Below, piece by piece: positions 24,918-36,178 of a stretch of 64,000 nucleotides of DNA. The stretch is from Siphonodentalium dalli (Eukaryota; Mollusca; Scaphopoda; Gadilida; Siphonodentaliidae): the NCBI GenBank assembly GCA_032622095.1, contig CP136068.1, positions 10,397,729 to 10,461,728 on the forward strand, in the 5' to 3' direction. A model generated the notes under the pieces. It saw nothing but the letters and a program-made list of their open reading frames with translations, made no database searches and was not told the DNA's origin. Every line of letters starts with the position of its first letter. Positions within the stretch are counted from its first letter, which is position 1. Both the position numbers and the translations under genes were made by a program.

Positions 24918-25200
24918 CTATAATGTGAGCATGTACATAATGTGATTGTGATTATTTGATTCTAAAATGATCTTTCGGAAAATGTACGCCTAAACAGTCG
25001 TGAGTTGCTTATTTGTGTTATTGTCAGCACATAAAATGCATAAAATCGCTTCACTATGAGTCGATAATGCGACTAAAATATCATCATTTTTAGCACATTA
25101 TCGAATCAAAATTAAGCGATTCTAATCAGATTATCTGCATAAAGCAAGTTTTATTATAAACAAATATGTTTTTTTTTTTTGGGAAAACAGTTTGGCATTC
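24918..25200 (+). repeat. Dispersed repeat family, copy 1 (partner at 40800-41075)
   Basis: Shares in order: gtacataatgtgatt, atttgattctaaaat, gtcgtg(a/c)gttg, gcttatttgtgt, cacat(a)a, atgagtcgataat (atgagttgataat), gactaaaat and 'gggaaaacag' (gggagaacag). Both copies lie in introns of the same gene and in the same orientation. Function unknown. Confidence 0.7.
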
Positions 25201-26348
25201 ACAACTGTACATATGAGTCATTAGCGGACGTGAACCACATCAACGCCCCAACAAGTATATTTTCCACTTTTTTTCTGAAAATTGTGACATGGAGTCAGTT
25301 GGTTGTTTTCACTAAACAGTACAGGTCAAGTTTGTTGTATGTCAGCTTGGAATGTCGCCAATGTCTGCCTTTGTATCTAATTCATTTCAACTACGTTGTG
25401 GTGTGTCTATATACAAGAACATCGAGCAACATTTATATATCCAGTTTAGTTATAACATTTATACTCCCAGTTTAGTTGTAACGAGCTGGGGTCGTGCATA
25501 GCTAACAAACGGGCGTACGCACTTATACATTAAAGTATACGTGTGGGTGCAATTTGTAGGGAGACAAACGTTTTTCGTGAAATAACCACGTTACTTCCGG
25601 ATGTGGTTTCACAAAATCGCGGCGTCATCAATGAAATGAAATGTCTACCTCACAACCTCTGATATTTGGCAATGGACAACTGTTTATAAACAGTAATTAT
25701 GAATATGTCCTGCATAGGTTCATATTATATCAGTTTCAAATGTTTGCTAAATGAAGGCAGTTATGACGACATGACGTTAATACGCATGTTGTCTCTGCTG
25801 GCTGCAATCCAGACATGACTTAATGGACATGTCTTCGCGGACAAATGATTTCACCTCACTATAGACAAGACATCATTCTATTGATTTATTTATTGATTGA
25901 GAGGTTAACGTCGTTTTAGCCGCTATGTCATATACCACGACCATACTGGACATATAAACACAGACACGTGATTCAATTACTAGTTATATGATACCGGTTT
26001 GATTAGTATTGTATATTCAATATTAGCTACTTTACTGGTATTTAAATTCGTGCTGTACTATTTAAAACTGAGCTAATATATATATATATTTTAGTTTTAG
26101 TTTATTTTCTCATTATTAATTTCCGTATAGGCCATAAATTAAGGAATAGTATTGCTAGGGCATCATTTCGACCACAACGTTTATAAAACATTGTTGCTAT
26201 TAGTATTATGTACATTTGTATGGAAAGGTTTGTCACAAACATGTGTCACTTTCTCACAAACATGGGAATCTAGTTACCTCAGCATTCGCAACATGAGATA
26301 ACGGCTTACTTTGAACTATATTTGTTGACACTGACCCTTTTGTTTCAG

Positions 26349-26702
26349 TCTGCAGAGCTGACTCTTCTGTTGTCTGTAGTGAGACAAAAACTTGTCTCAT
26401 CACAATCACTACGCAAAAATATAGTCCAACAACTGTGACGTTGGCGGTTAGAGGTAATGGTGATAATGATCTGACAGCTATATTTCAACTGAATGTCGGT
26501 TCCTCAAATGAAGCAGATGAAGTGTATATGATTGCAGATACAGGATACACGGACCGTATCGAATATGTTGGCCAGGCACAGCAAGGCAACATCGCATTCA
26601 AACTTCAAAATGTCCAGCTGTCCGATGCAGGGAGTTACGGTGCATTTAGTGGTGCTCGTATGGAGGAGTTTGATGGTGATCAGCTTATGCTTGTTGTATC
26701 AG
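26349..26702 (+). CDS. Ig-like receptor gene, exon 2: first Ig-like domain (no F-strand Cys)
   Basis: The exon is 354 nt, with acceptor ttttgtttcag and donor g|gtaggt. It encodes residues 28-145. The V-set-like pattern is visible: SPTTVTLAVRGN (B strand), TAIFQLN (C), VYMIADTGYTDRIEYVG, NIAFKLQNVQLSDAGSYGAF (E and F strands) and LMLVVSG (G strand). The usual D-x-G-x-Y-x-C F-strand motif appears as DAGSYGA, so its cysteine is Ala; the B-strand position is also not Cys. Two other cysteines (CSETKTC) lie near the N-terminus, plus one more just after the signal sequence. Loss of the core disulfide is known in some Ig families, such as the first domain of CD2-type proteins. The fold is inferred from the pattern. 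Confidence 0.75.
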
Positions 26703-27169
26703 GTAGGTTGTATCATTTACTTAACACATTTACATTTACTCATTCTTAACACTCTCGATGTTATATATTAATGTCCAAGTATACTTATCGAACCAGACAC
26801 CAACTTAGTAAAAACATATTTGATTACTGCCAAATAAACACATCAATAGGTAAGATCCACCTGACATATTACCCTTTATGTCAAGAATCTTGACACCGAT
26901 TTCCAGTAATTTATTACAGGAGTATTCAGTATCGGAAGACCGATCATGTTATTTACTGTAAATCCACTGTGTCTGCTCTGTACGGTTGTAGACTATATTC
27001 AACAGTAACACAACCGTTATGAGGACACTAACTTAGCCAGCAATACACGACTTTTCGCCATGTTCACAATTTTGATGGGGTAATGTGATAGAACCCTCTT
27101 CTGTGTCGTGGTCACGCCTGCTTAGTTACAATATACAGCAATGGTCAGAACATTATCTACGTGTATCTT

Positions 27170-27560
27170 GTGAGATTCTTGTTTAGCCTGAAACCTCGAT
27201 ATCATGTCAGTCTCAAACATTTTAGATTAGCCTGTTGGTTTCCATTGAAAACTAAATTTCACTTCACCACTTTGAAGCTTGTCCATAAACTTCATTATAA
27301 AGGCGAACGCACATACTTGGCATCTAATTTCATACCAATTAGCACCCTGCATACATATGATACCCGCTACAGTCGGATGAGTTTTATTACACCATCAAAT
27401 GACACACATATTGCCAAATCATTCACTTACAATAGGATTAAACTTTGGAACGATTTAGACATTGAATACAAGTCAACCGAAGACTCAATCCGGTTTAAAG
27501 AGTGTGTCAGCCTGGAATTATACGGCCAACTCAAAGATAAAGAAGAGGAAAATTTTGTGT
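27170..27560 (+). pseudogene. LINE fragment, C-terminal end of the polyprotein
   Basis: An open frame reads LACWFPLKTKFHF, LVHKLHYKGERTYLAS, ISTLHTYDTRYSRM and SFTYNRIKLWNDLD. This is the conserved block seen after the reverse transcriptase in many LINEs (pattern W-x-P-L, hK-hh, h-Y-x-TR-S, F-x-Y/V-x-G/x-x-x-h-W-N-x-L). No polymerase is attached, so it is a 5'-truncated copy. It lies in the same orientation as the host gene. ORF continuity of about 157 codons suggests it is younger than the other two LINE remnants. Confidence 0.75.
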
Positions 27561-27667
27561 GGACAAACAACTTTAAAGCAATCAACACCTTTTCATGTGC
27601 TCTATTCTTTTCCATCTGTATTTCATATAGCTGAAGTATTTTCATCCCAAATACACATTTTAGTGCA

Positions 27668-27979
27668 TTCATCCAGAGGAGGTCTGTGGATTCGGTGTTG
27701 GAGTAAGCTCACTCGGCCACCATTGCTCGGGTGCCACCTTTGGGATGATTACACGTATGCATTTCAGGGGTGACGTCTGAGTAGTTTTTCTGTTGAATGC
27801 ACATTGATTTGGTAGCGAATTTGCTACATTTTATAATTTTCGGTATAATTCACGAATGTATTTTATATGTTTTATGTTCACAATCATGTAAGTTTTACAG
27901 TTTGAACATTATATCGGGGAGATCTATGGATTCTGTCTTGGAGAAAGTCCAACTCGGCCACCATTTGATAGGTGGGCTC
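27668..27979 (+). repeat. Direct repeat pair, about 75 bp each
   Basis: 27668-27741 and 27905-27979 share 'ggtctgtggattc/gatctatggattc', 'tgttggagtaag/cttggagaaag' and 'ctcggccaccatt', spaced by about 240 bp. Probably part of the LINE 3' region or a separate insertion. Confidence 0.6.
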
Positions 27980-29350
27980 TCTGCTTATGGTTGTTTGGGG
28001 GCTGCTGAAACAAAACAGAACACATAGACACTGCCGGTGTGGTTGCATCACATTGACTGCCGTCTCCCATTTAATTACATGCAAAAAGCACGAGTTAACT
28101 AGTAGCTGGCAGTCAACGTGTTAATTTGCAATAATTCGTGCACATGATCTCCCACACATTCATTCATCAAACTCTTAGTGCCTAATTTTATGAATATGTC
28201 ATCTTAAATGATCTTAATGATTTAAAATGGTTTCACTACCAAACCAACTTCGGTACCGGTAACTCTGAAATTTATCTTATCATTCTTAGTAAATTTCAAC
28301 ACATACTTTAATAAGGAAATATAACTCTTGAAGTCCAGTATTAACTATATATATTCCTTTGGTCATTTGAAATTTAGAAATTGTTTGCAGATAACATATG
28401 TTAATCTGAGGACCATTGCGGAAATTGGTCTGCCCATTTATGGGTCAGACTGTTCAATGTTATCATCGGTGCGATGGGTGAGTCTTGTTACATCATAAAG
28501 ACTTCTTTAAACATTTTATATATTTTATTAAATAAATTATAACGAAATGAAACTGAAATGAATCTTTCAAATTATCGTTTGATACTGTTATATATTTTCT
28601 CATATGTTTAAAATCAGCTGTATACAATCTAAACTGTAATATATTATGGTCCATTCAAACTGTAGGACCTTTTTGTAATATGTTTTTACATCGCACCAAA
28701 TAAATATATATATCTATCTATATGACGAAGTTATAGCGATAAAATACATTACGCCAATATGAACCTTATGGAATGATAGACACATATATAAAGTGTATAT
28801 TCGATATCGCAATTAATTGAATTCAAAATATATTCATTGTTATTGGCTATATAGCACAAAAGATAAATGAAATTGCATGCGATGGCTCGTTTGTCTACTT
28901 GTATTTCAAACACAATGATGAAAATATGGCTAATTAATTTACCTCATTCCAAGAATCATTTAATTTTGCCCGAAAAGATAACGTCTATGCTTCTATTGCG
29001 AATACAGTGCGAAGCCTTTACCTTCCGTTCAGCAAACTAACACAATTCTGCATTTGATTAAACTCCATTCCTATTATTGGATATGTGACTATAGGATGTC
29101 CTATATTCTGATATGTCATCGAACATCTCATGCCACGTGTTACTGATATTAACTATCGTAAGATACCCCATCGCGAACCCTGATTAGATAGTGTTTTCTA
29201 TGCAATCCATGAAGCTCCTTCGAATATGTTCGTATAGTGTGTGAGCTATATAAATGCATGCATTATTATTATTACCGTACTATTTCCATTTTATCCTCTG
29301 AGACACCACTTTCGGTTGCAATTGTTCAGAGTGACCCGACCCGCCCGACA

Positions 29351-29482
29351 GCCTAATGTTCCATTGCGAGGCAGACACTGGTATTGCCAATAATCTACAG
29401 CTACAATCCTCATTTGTATATTAAAAAGCCTAGTGTGCCATTGCGAGGCAGACACTGGTATTGCCACAATCTACAGCTACAA
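29351..29482 (+). repeat. Tandem duplication, about 57 bp
   Basis: 'ccattgcgaggcagacactggtattgcca' and 'atctacagctacaat' occur twice, near 29360 and 29440, almost unchanged. A recent local duplication inside intron 2. Confidence 0.85.
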
Positions 29483-29569
29483 TGTATAACTGTATATGTA
29501 CATGCATTGTATTATACCGATTACACATAGAAGTTTATACCCAGTGCATGCTTATTACGGCCTCAGGCA

Positions 29570-29830
29570 TATTTTGCCGACAGACGTATCTCTGTAGTGC
29601 CATCCGCCGGAAACGATGTATTGCGAATATGGATGGCACAAAACGCGCGCGAGAACCGGCCGACGGAAAACGGAAAATCGACATTTCGGCGTCTTTAGGC
29701 AGCGGCGCGAAACAGGCGTTTGTGTTTTGTCTTGGACGAAGGGTCGCGCGACACATAGGCGAAAGACGGCCGAAAAGAGCCATCGAAAACTTTTTCTTCG
29801 GGCGAAATCGGATGTCCAAGCTATATACAT
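29570..29830. other. CpG-rich island inside intron 2
   Basis: This stretch is far richer in GC and CpG than its surroundings (runs such as aaacgcgcgcgagaaccggc and agcggcgcgaaacag). All frames on both strands are largely open because of the base composition, so open frames here are not evidence of a gene. It could be a transcription start region, a mobile-element fragment or a captured sequence. Directly downstream, 'gcagctcaccgctatactgt' occurs twice (29837 and 29872). Confidence 0.45.
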
Positions 29831-31539
29831 GTATATGCAGCTCACCGCTATACTGTGGGTTGTTATACAGCAGCTCACCGCTATACTGTGACACTGTGCA
29901 TTGTAGCTGATATCGGTTACATTATATAGAAGTTCGCCAATTTGAGAAATTTGTCAGCATGCGATTTCATGCACTATCCGGATAATATGTATAATGTAGA
30001 ATCTTGAGGGCGTTACCATTTCTGACGATGATTTTCTTGTTGTTATTGTTCTCAATTTGCTCTATTGGTACTGCCATTACTACAACAGTTTCTGAGAACT
30101 TTCAGCATTCTTCAATTGCGGATTCAATTGTAAATAACTTGTAATGAGATACCGGGCACACATGAAATACCCAACACCATGTGTGATTCCATGGTAAGAT
30201 GACCACGTTGGAGTAACCCGTGATATTTGGGCATAATGTGGCGCGGATACGTGGTTTATTTCTCCCCGAACACAACACGAGGTTTCCGGGGTATATTCCG
30301 CAGAGTCTTGCTACCATGAGATCGCCAGAAATAATCACCCTGGTTCGTTGCGCTTTCTGGCTTGTCCGCCACGCGTCATTCTCGCGGATTATATTATTGT
30401 ATACAATGGATCGGAAATAGCTCCATTCACCCGGTTGACATTTTCTGAAAATCAATTCATTTAGAATATATACAGTATTTCAACTGGCGCAATGAATATT
30501 CATGCAGACCCCAGAGTAAGGCGAACTTATAAAACGCGAGTCTTGTTACCCTTTTCCAATAGTCATTTTCCACTTTCTTTGCAATATTTGTTTGGTGATT
30601 TATTTATTCATTGTGATTATTTGTAAAGTAAACACTATTATTATCCATCAATTAACTAACACCATTTCCGATTGGGCAAAATCCGCCACGTGATATTCCG
30701 GGAAAAAGTCATATTATATATTCCCGATTTTCATCCATGCCGGTGTTCGATCCTGCGCCAACTTCGTCTAGCCCAGACTTAGATGATCGTATCATCAACA
30801 TAACCACATCGGCTACGGGGTCAGACAGACAGACAGACATACTTACAGCATAACATTCGAGTAACGATACCGTCAGACATAATAAATTCTTCCACTCAGG
30901 TTTGCACGCACTAATGTGAATTTCAGTTGAGCCACTCGCTGAATGGCGATATTAATAAAATCGGACTTGAATCATACAGTTGTAGTGTTCTGAAGAGATA
31001 CTAAGAGGATTGTTGTTCTGCTGGACAATTGAGTGACACGGCATCCGTCCTCTTAATGAAGAATGGCATGTCATACAGTTATATAAAGAGTTAAGTTTGG
31101 CGCAGATAAATCCATGCTCGGCTTTTTGATGATCGAGTTCAGAACGTTTAGTGTAACTTTGAGAGATATCTCGGTTTCTGGGCTGCATGTAAACAATTGT
31201 GATATCTGGGTTATATACATGTAAATAGTTGGTCATCTGATTAATGACATGTTCTAATGGTACATGTATATATGACGTTTGACACTCTTGTTATTGCCTG
31301 TTGCATCTGGGTGTGTATTTATCACATTCATATTTCAATTTCAATTCAGCAAGAAATGCATTGTTTTGAGAATTTGATCGGGTCAAATATAGTCACACGC
31401 ATATGAGCTTTGATCTTTTAAAAAGTTGTCTAACAAAATAAAATAGTTGAACAGATCATATATTTAAAATGTTATCTGTACAATCCTTTAAAGTGAACTA
31501 CTTGCTCATTTAAAACTAACATTGTTTAGAATCAACATA

Positions 31540-32420
31540 TACACCCTAAATCTAGTTGGATAAGAAGATATCCAACAGTCAATCAACCGTTGTATGCCCA
31601 CAGCACCTATCTACGTTGTGTGAAAGTTGCATGACAATTTTGTTGGATGCACTTTTACACAGCGTTGCATATATATTTACTACCAACGGTTGTATGTTAA
31701 TTATACAACGTGTTGGATGAAATTTCACACAACACTCAATCAACGTTAATTGCCCACAGCACCTATATACGTTTATTGAACTGTTGGTGTTGGGTAGAGT
31801 TGGATGACATTTGTTGATTGGAAAGTTCACCCAACGTTGATTGGAAAGTAAAATAGGGCAAGACGTCGTGGATATCTGTGCCGGTATAGTATACCTTTGT
31901 TATAATTATTCTTTGTACGATACACTGATTATGTAGGCTGTATGTGTTGAGTGTATGAGTGTACTACTTTAGTCAAATTAGTGCCGTCAGCAGTTGTGTA
32001 AATTTGTAAACTTCAAAATTTGGCAAATATAAATAAATATACACTCAACACATAAAGCCTACATAATCAGTGTATCGTACAAAGAATAATTATAACAAAG
32101 GTATACTATACAGGCAAAGCTATCCACGACGTCTTGTCCCATTTTCCGGTCGCTCAGTAGTTTTTTTTACGCAGTCGTCCATCTTGTTTTGAAATATTTG
32201 GAGCCAAAAACTCGCATGCTCGCCCGCACCAGAAACGCGCTGATATTGGATGACCCGGTCACGTGGCGGTTTTATCCAATGTGGTATGAAAGTAATACCA
32301 CAGAAGACAGTTCACGCAATCAGTTGTGTACATCGCACTAAACCGTTGGATAATAAGTACACAACAAATTCGTACCCAACGAGTTGTATACAACGTTCAT
32401 CCAACTAGATTTATGGTGTA
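31540..32420. mobile_element. TA-flanked MITE with terminal inverted repeats and a nested hairpin
   Basis: The left end caccctaaatctagttgga and right end, reverse-complemented, caccataaatctagttgga match except for one base, and both are flanked by TA, as in Tc1/mariner-type insertions. Inside, 31856-31958 and 32037-32142 form a second inverted repeat with about 100-bp arms. The surrounding sequence is duplicated at 33103-33237 without the element, giving an empty site for comparison. Internal words such as caacgtt and 'tgttggatga' recur. No coding capacity. Confidence 0.82.
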
Positions 32421-32623
32421 AAGAAAAACTGCGTTATGACATCCGTCGGGTATCCCGAGTCACCAGACATACTATATCACAAACATATCACAAGTTTGGC
32501 TCAGTATGACGTACATCATATGCGAAATGGCCATGTTTTGACCTGAATGGCAGACTAAAATATCTACATATTTACACGTAATGACATGCTATGATGAATA
32601 TGTAAATTGTTTAAATTTTACAG

Positions 32624-32686
32624 GGACACCGAGTACTGATGGACAACCACAACCACAATCGTCGACAACCACAACTAAAAACCTAG
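32624..32686 (+). CDS. Ig-like receptor gene, exon 3: Thr/Pro/Gln linker
   Basis: A 63-nt exon between tttaaattttacag and g|gtaagt, the strongest donor in the gene. It reads TPSTDGQPQPQSSTTTTKNL, a low-complexity hinge likely to carry O-linked sugars. Its phase (one base in, one base out) matches the exons on either side, so it could be skipped without changing the frame. It separates the two Ig-like domains, an unusual place for a mucin-like stalk, which more often precedes the membrane. Confidence 0.65.
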   Translation, partial: GHRVLMDNHNHNRRQPQLKT

Positions 32687-34093
32687 GTAAGTTAAGACGG
32701 AATTGTCAAGACTAGATTACCCCTAAACATAAATAACAATAATACATTTGTATATAACCATAATATAATATGTTGTTTTAAAGCAGATTAGCGAGTGGAT
32801 GCTGGTAAGATTGTGGGATACAATATGTACATGTCGGCTTAAACTTGTAAGGCAAAACACGCCGAAATGATTTCAAACTTCAATATTTACAAACATAGCT
32901 AATTTAGTTCCTGGTTTTGTGTCCTTTTGGTTAAACAACTTGTTCTATAATTGTTCATAAATGCAAATGCTAGATATATTGTTGTACGTGTAGAATATGA
33001 TATCGAACGTATGTGCCATCACAAATTCTCAGATATCCACACATCAAACTTCGCAAACGATAAAGAGCGTTGTTCTGACAAAACATGAATTTAATGTGTC
33101 ATGTGTGCAATCCTTTAAATTGAACTACTTGCTCAATTCAACAACAAACATTTAAAATAAACATTGTTTGGAGTCAAAAGATAAAGAAAAAACTGCGTTA
33201 TGACACCCGCCGAGTATCCCGAGTCACCAGACATACTTTGTTGAGATAGATGTGGGCTGTAAGCTGCGTAACGTGTGTCTTTCATTATCACATTAATTTC
33301 CTGATTCGAAGCGTTAGTTTCATTCGCGGCGAACTCCGGTGCATCGCGGCAAAAGCCGGCGATTCGCGATGAAAGTTAATTTCGACTCAAAATCGCGGAG
33401 TTTTTATGTCCGCGAGTCGCGGCGATTTTGAGTGGAACAATCGGCGCGATGGTCGTAGTGAGGCTGCTTCGTCTTGTGGGTACTGTATTCATCCTTGTTT
33501 ATCTACAAATGCAGTTTTGTTTTGTCCGCCCGAGCAGATATCTACACCAGCGGTTAACGAATCTCAATTAAAGTTGGTATGAATGCTTACAATTGAGAGC
33601 AATCAATTGAGTGCTCAATCTTTTTTCGTACCTGTTTTCCGTTCTGGAGTTATTTGTCTTTGTTTAAATGAATCTGTTTTTTCCCGTTGTTTATTTGGAA
33701 TTGCAGTTTTGTTGTCCGTGTCTCAACCTCTGGTTGACACACATCACTGAAATTTGGTACGGATGTTCGCTACAATTTTGTCCAATCGTTTCGTTCATGT
33801 TTTCCATTCCATATTTATTTATCTCCGTATAGATGAAGATGTTAATTTTTTCCCGTCTGAGCAGATATCTCAACCACACTTCGAATTAGCCATCACAGGG
33901 GGAGCATGACAGTACCGCCTTTGCAACCTCTTGTTCGTCTAAGTCAAATATCAAGGTTATGATTCCGATCACTGATATTTACGGTACTGTCGCCGTGGAG
34001 CGTTGTGTGAACACAGTATCTACGTTTTCAAACCAGTACATCCATTTGCATGCATATGCACATAATACTATTACATTTGTTGTATGTTTTCAG
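32687..34093 (+). other. Intron 3 of the Ig-like gene
   Basis: A 1.4-kb intron with the empty-site duplication (33103-33237) and a CpG-rich stretch (33310-33470) that includes inverted words 'gactcaaaatcgcg' and 'cggcgattttgagt'. Nothing coding seen. Confidence 0.6.
33103..33237 (+). repeat. Duplicated intron segment without the MITE (empty site)
   Basis: Matches 31478-31539 joined to 32420-32475: 'gcaatcctttaaa', 'gaactacttgctcaa', 'acattgtttggagtcaa', then 'taaagaaaaaactgcgttat' and 'tatcccgagtcaccagacat'. The joined segments bridge exactly at the TA where the element sits in the other copy. The two copies lie in introns 2 and 3, flanking exon 3, so the linker exon may itself have been part of a local rearrangement. 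Confidence 0.8.
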
Positions 34094-34411
34094 TTTGGAC
34101 AAGTAAACCTGCTGCAAATGAGAATGCCTCCAACGGTGTTGACTTTAGTCTGGGCTGGAAATACAATGGGACGTCACGGTCGGTCGGCTATTTCAAAAAT
34201 GGCACGAGAATAGCGTACAGTTTCAATTCTATTACCCCCGTTGTTCAACCTGGTTTTGTGGGGAAAGTTGAGTTTATTGGTAACACGCAAGCAGGAGATG
34301 CTACAATAAAACTAGTGAGTCCAGTTCCTGCTGACTCAGGGGTCTATAATATAACTGTGGTGGCAGAGGGCTGCGTAATCTTAACAGGAAACACTACGGT
34401 CCTTGTAGCTG
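34094..34411 (+). CDS. Ig-like receptor gene, exon 4: second Ig-like domain (no F-strand Cys)
   Basis: The exon is 318 nt, with acceptor tgtatgttttcag and donor g|gtgagt. It encodes residues 167-272. The Ig-like pattern is clear: DFSLGWKYNGTS (C-strand Trp), VGYFKNGTRIAYSF, FVGKVEFIGN, DATIKLVSPVPADSGVYNI (E and F strands) and TTVLVA (G strand). The F-strand motif is DSGVYNI, so the core cysteine is absent here too. Five N-glycosylation sequons are present (NAS, NGT twice, NIT, NTT), showing this is extracellular. The two domains share the same layout (both have a K/R-I/V-E-F/Y-I/V-G block before the E strand), so they probably arose by duplication. Confidence 0.78.
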
Positions 34412-35064
34412 GTGAGTCATGTTATACTGCTTCATTGCATGCGGAAATTGCAAAAACGAACATGTGGATGCTATAACAATATTAATTATGCGTTACCAAA
34501 TGTACAATACCGGTATGTATAATTCCACTGCATGATTACATAGGAGTAATCGGTTGGTTTCAATGATGACGTGTTACAATTGATGACAATGCACGCTGTG
34601 AGTCGCGGGCCCGATGCAGAACTTACCAATGACAATAATAGTGAACATTAGTACCACGCGTATATCCAAGAGGACGCACTATATGACACCGATGTACATA
34701 ATTTTGTCATATCGTATACAGTGTTGAAGAGATCGTTTGTTGTGTGTCATTATACTATTAAAATTTCACGTTATACAAGCGCAACATATGATGTGATTGG
34801 AAAGTGTTAAATGCTTATCTACATATCTTTCATTAATGTGACAGTTCGTGCAACGCAAAAATAGCATAACATTATTTTCGGCCGCTTTTTGTTTTATATA
34901 ATTAGAATATTGTTGTGGAATAATCAGTTGATATTATCTATATTGTATAACCATTTTGTCTATGTTAACATTTTTCCGGTTTTGAAACCTCTCGCTAAAG
35001 GTGCTTGCATATACTTCAAACTTTCAAATTGTATATGATTGTTATTTTTGGATTGATGATTAAA

Positions 35065-36178
35065 ACATACACTCACAAAAATCGGGGTCCTTATAGCTAC
35101 TATATAGTGCCTATTGTAGCTATAGTGCCTATCTGTGTAACACATATAGGTTATTGGGGTGATGTAGTAGCTATATCGTAAATAGTGTATATAGCGTGGA
35201 ACTGATATCGCATTCAGGACACACCAAATTACGCCCACCTGTTATTTGACAGACGCTCCTGCCAGAGGGCATATTCGCAGGCGGCGTTTCTAATTTTTCG
35301 AGTAGCCATTTTTAATCGAAGAATTAAGACAAAGAAAGATGGACGCTTCCAATGACTATGTTGAACTTTGGACGGAAGATGCTGTTGCGTAATGGCTGGA
35401 CGACGCGGGATTGTCTGAATTAAAATCGGAATTTAGAGGTTAGTATTAGCACCACATTTGTTGGAAATTATTATCATTATATCAACATCAAATGATAAAT
35501 ACACACACACCGTCACCATTACTTCAATAATAATCCAACCGCTTGTTAATTTTGTTTTCAAATTAACCAGCGAATTATTATGTTCTCAGTCCACAAAGTT
35601 GAGTTCCAGAACATTGACACTTGAATTAAAAAAATTATTGAACTGTATTTAACTTTTTAAATTCTTCTTTTCAGCTCTTAGCAGAGATGAACAATCAGAG
35701 GTCTGCAAATGTGGTGAGTCGGTGAAGATGTGTTTATCAGACCTCCGTTTTCAAATATTGAATAAAGCAAGCTATATATTACCTAAAGTTAGGGACTATA
35801 TAATACCTAATTGCTGTATAGCTACTATATAGTAGCTAATTAGGTACCATTAATATCTAATTAGGTATTTATAATAGTATATCATGAATAGGTACTATAT
35901 ATTACATACAGTTAGGGACTATATAATACCTAATTGCTGTATAGCTACTATATAATAGCTAATTAGCTCCTATATAATACGTTATTAGGTACTTTATAGT
36001 AGCTATATCATATATGTACTATATAGTACCCAACGTTAGGCACTATATAATACCTACTTAGGTACGTTATAGTACCTATATCATATAGGTACTATGTAAT
36101 ACCTAAAATTAGGCACTAACGCAGTGGCAAGGATAGTACCTATATAGGTACTATATAGTAGTTATATTTTTAAGAGTG
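35065..36178. mobile_element. Element with short terminal inverted repeats, palindromic subrepeats and a captured gene piece
   Basis: The left end atacactcacaaaaat and the right end, reverse-complemented, atacactcttaaaaat are inverted matches. The interior right half (35760-36160) is a dense array of self-complementary words such as tactatatagta, aattaggtac and tatataggtacta, of the same family as 14929-15030 and 20785-21060. The middle carries two exon-like pieces (35339-35711) resembling a SAM domain gene. No transposase is visible. Class unknown. Confidence 0.55.
35339..35711 (+). pseudogene. Captured SAM-like domain gene fragment
   Basis: From an ATG at 35339 the frame reads MDASNDYVELWTEDAVA, a stop (taa), then WLDDAGLSELKSEFR. 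W-x-x-E-D-x-h-x-x-W-L-x-x-x-G-L-x-x-h-x-x-x-F is the start of a SAM domain. A gttagt donor follows, and at 35675 an acceptor (cttcttttcag) starts a second piece reading ALSRDEQSEVCKC before a gtgagt donor. The splice phases fit, so the fragment keeps exon-intron structure, which implies capture of genomic DNA rather than mRNA. The in-frame stop and the missing remainder of the domain make it non-functional as a SAM protein. Confidence 0.5.

Larger units (their letters stand above)
23299..26348 (+). other. Intron 1 of the Ig-like gene
   Basis: A 3.05-kb intron. It holds the inverted repeat at 24025-24560, a (TA)n run at 24658-24704 and the first copy of a dispersed repeat at 24918-25200. No other exon with compatible phase was recognised. 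Confidence 0.6.
26703..32623 (+). other. Intron 2 of the Ig-like gene
   Basis: A 5.9-kb intron. It contains a LINE C-terminal fragment (27170-27560), two short duplications (27668-27979 and 29351-29482), a CpG-rich island (29570-29830) and the TA-flanked MITE (31540-32420). The stretches 28060-29340 and 29930-31470 show nothing that I can assign. Confidence 0.6.

Noticed and set aside
29461-29910. Long open frames on both strands (up to 149 codons)
   Set aside because: They coincide with the CpG-rich island, where stop codons are rare by composition. Several frames are open at once and none has a recognisable motif or splice context.
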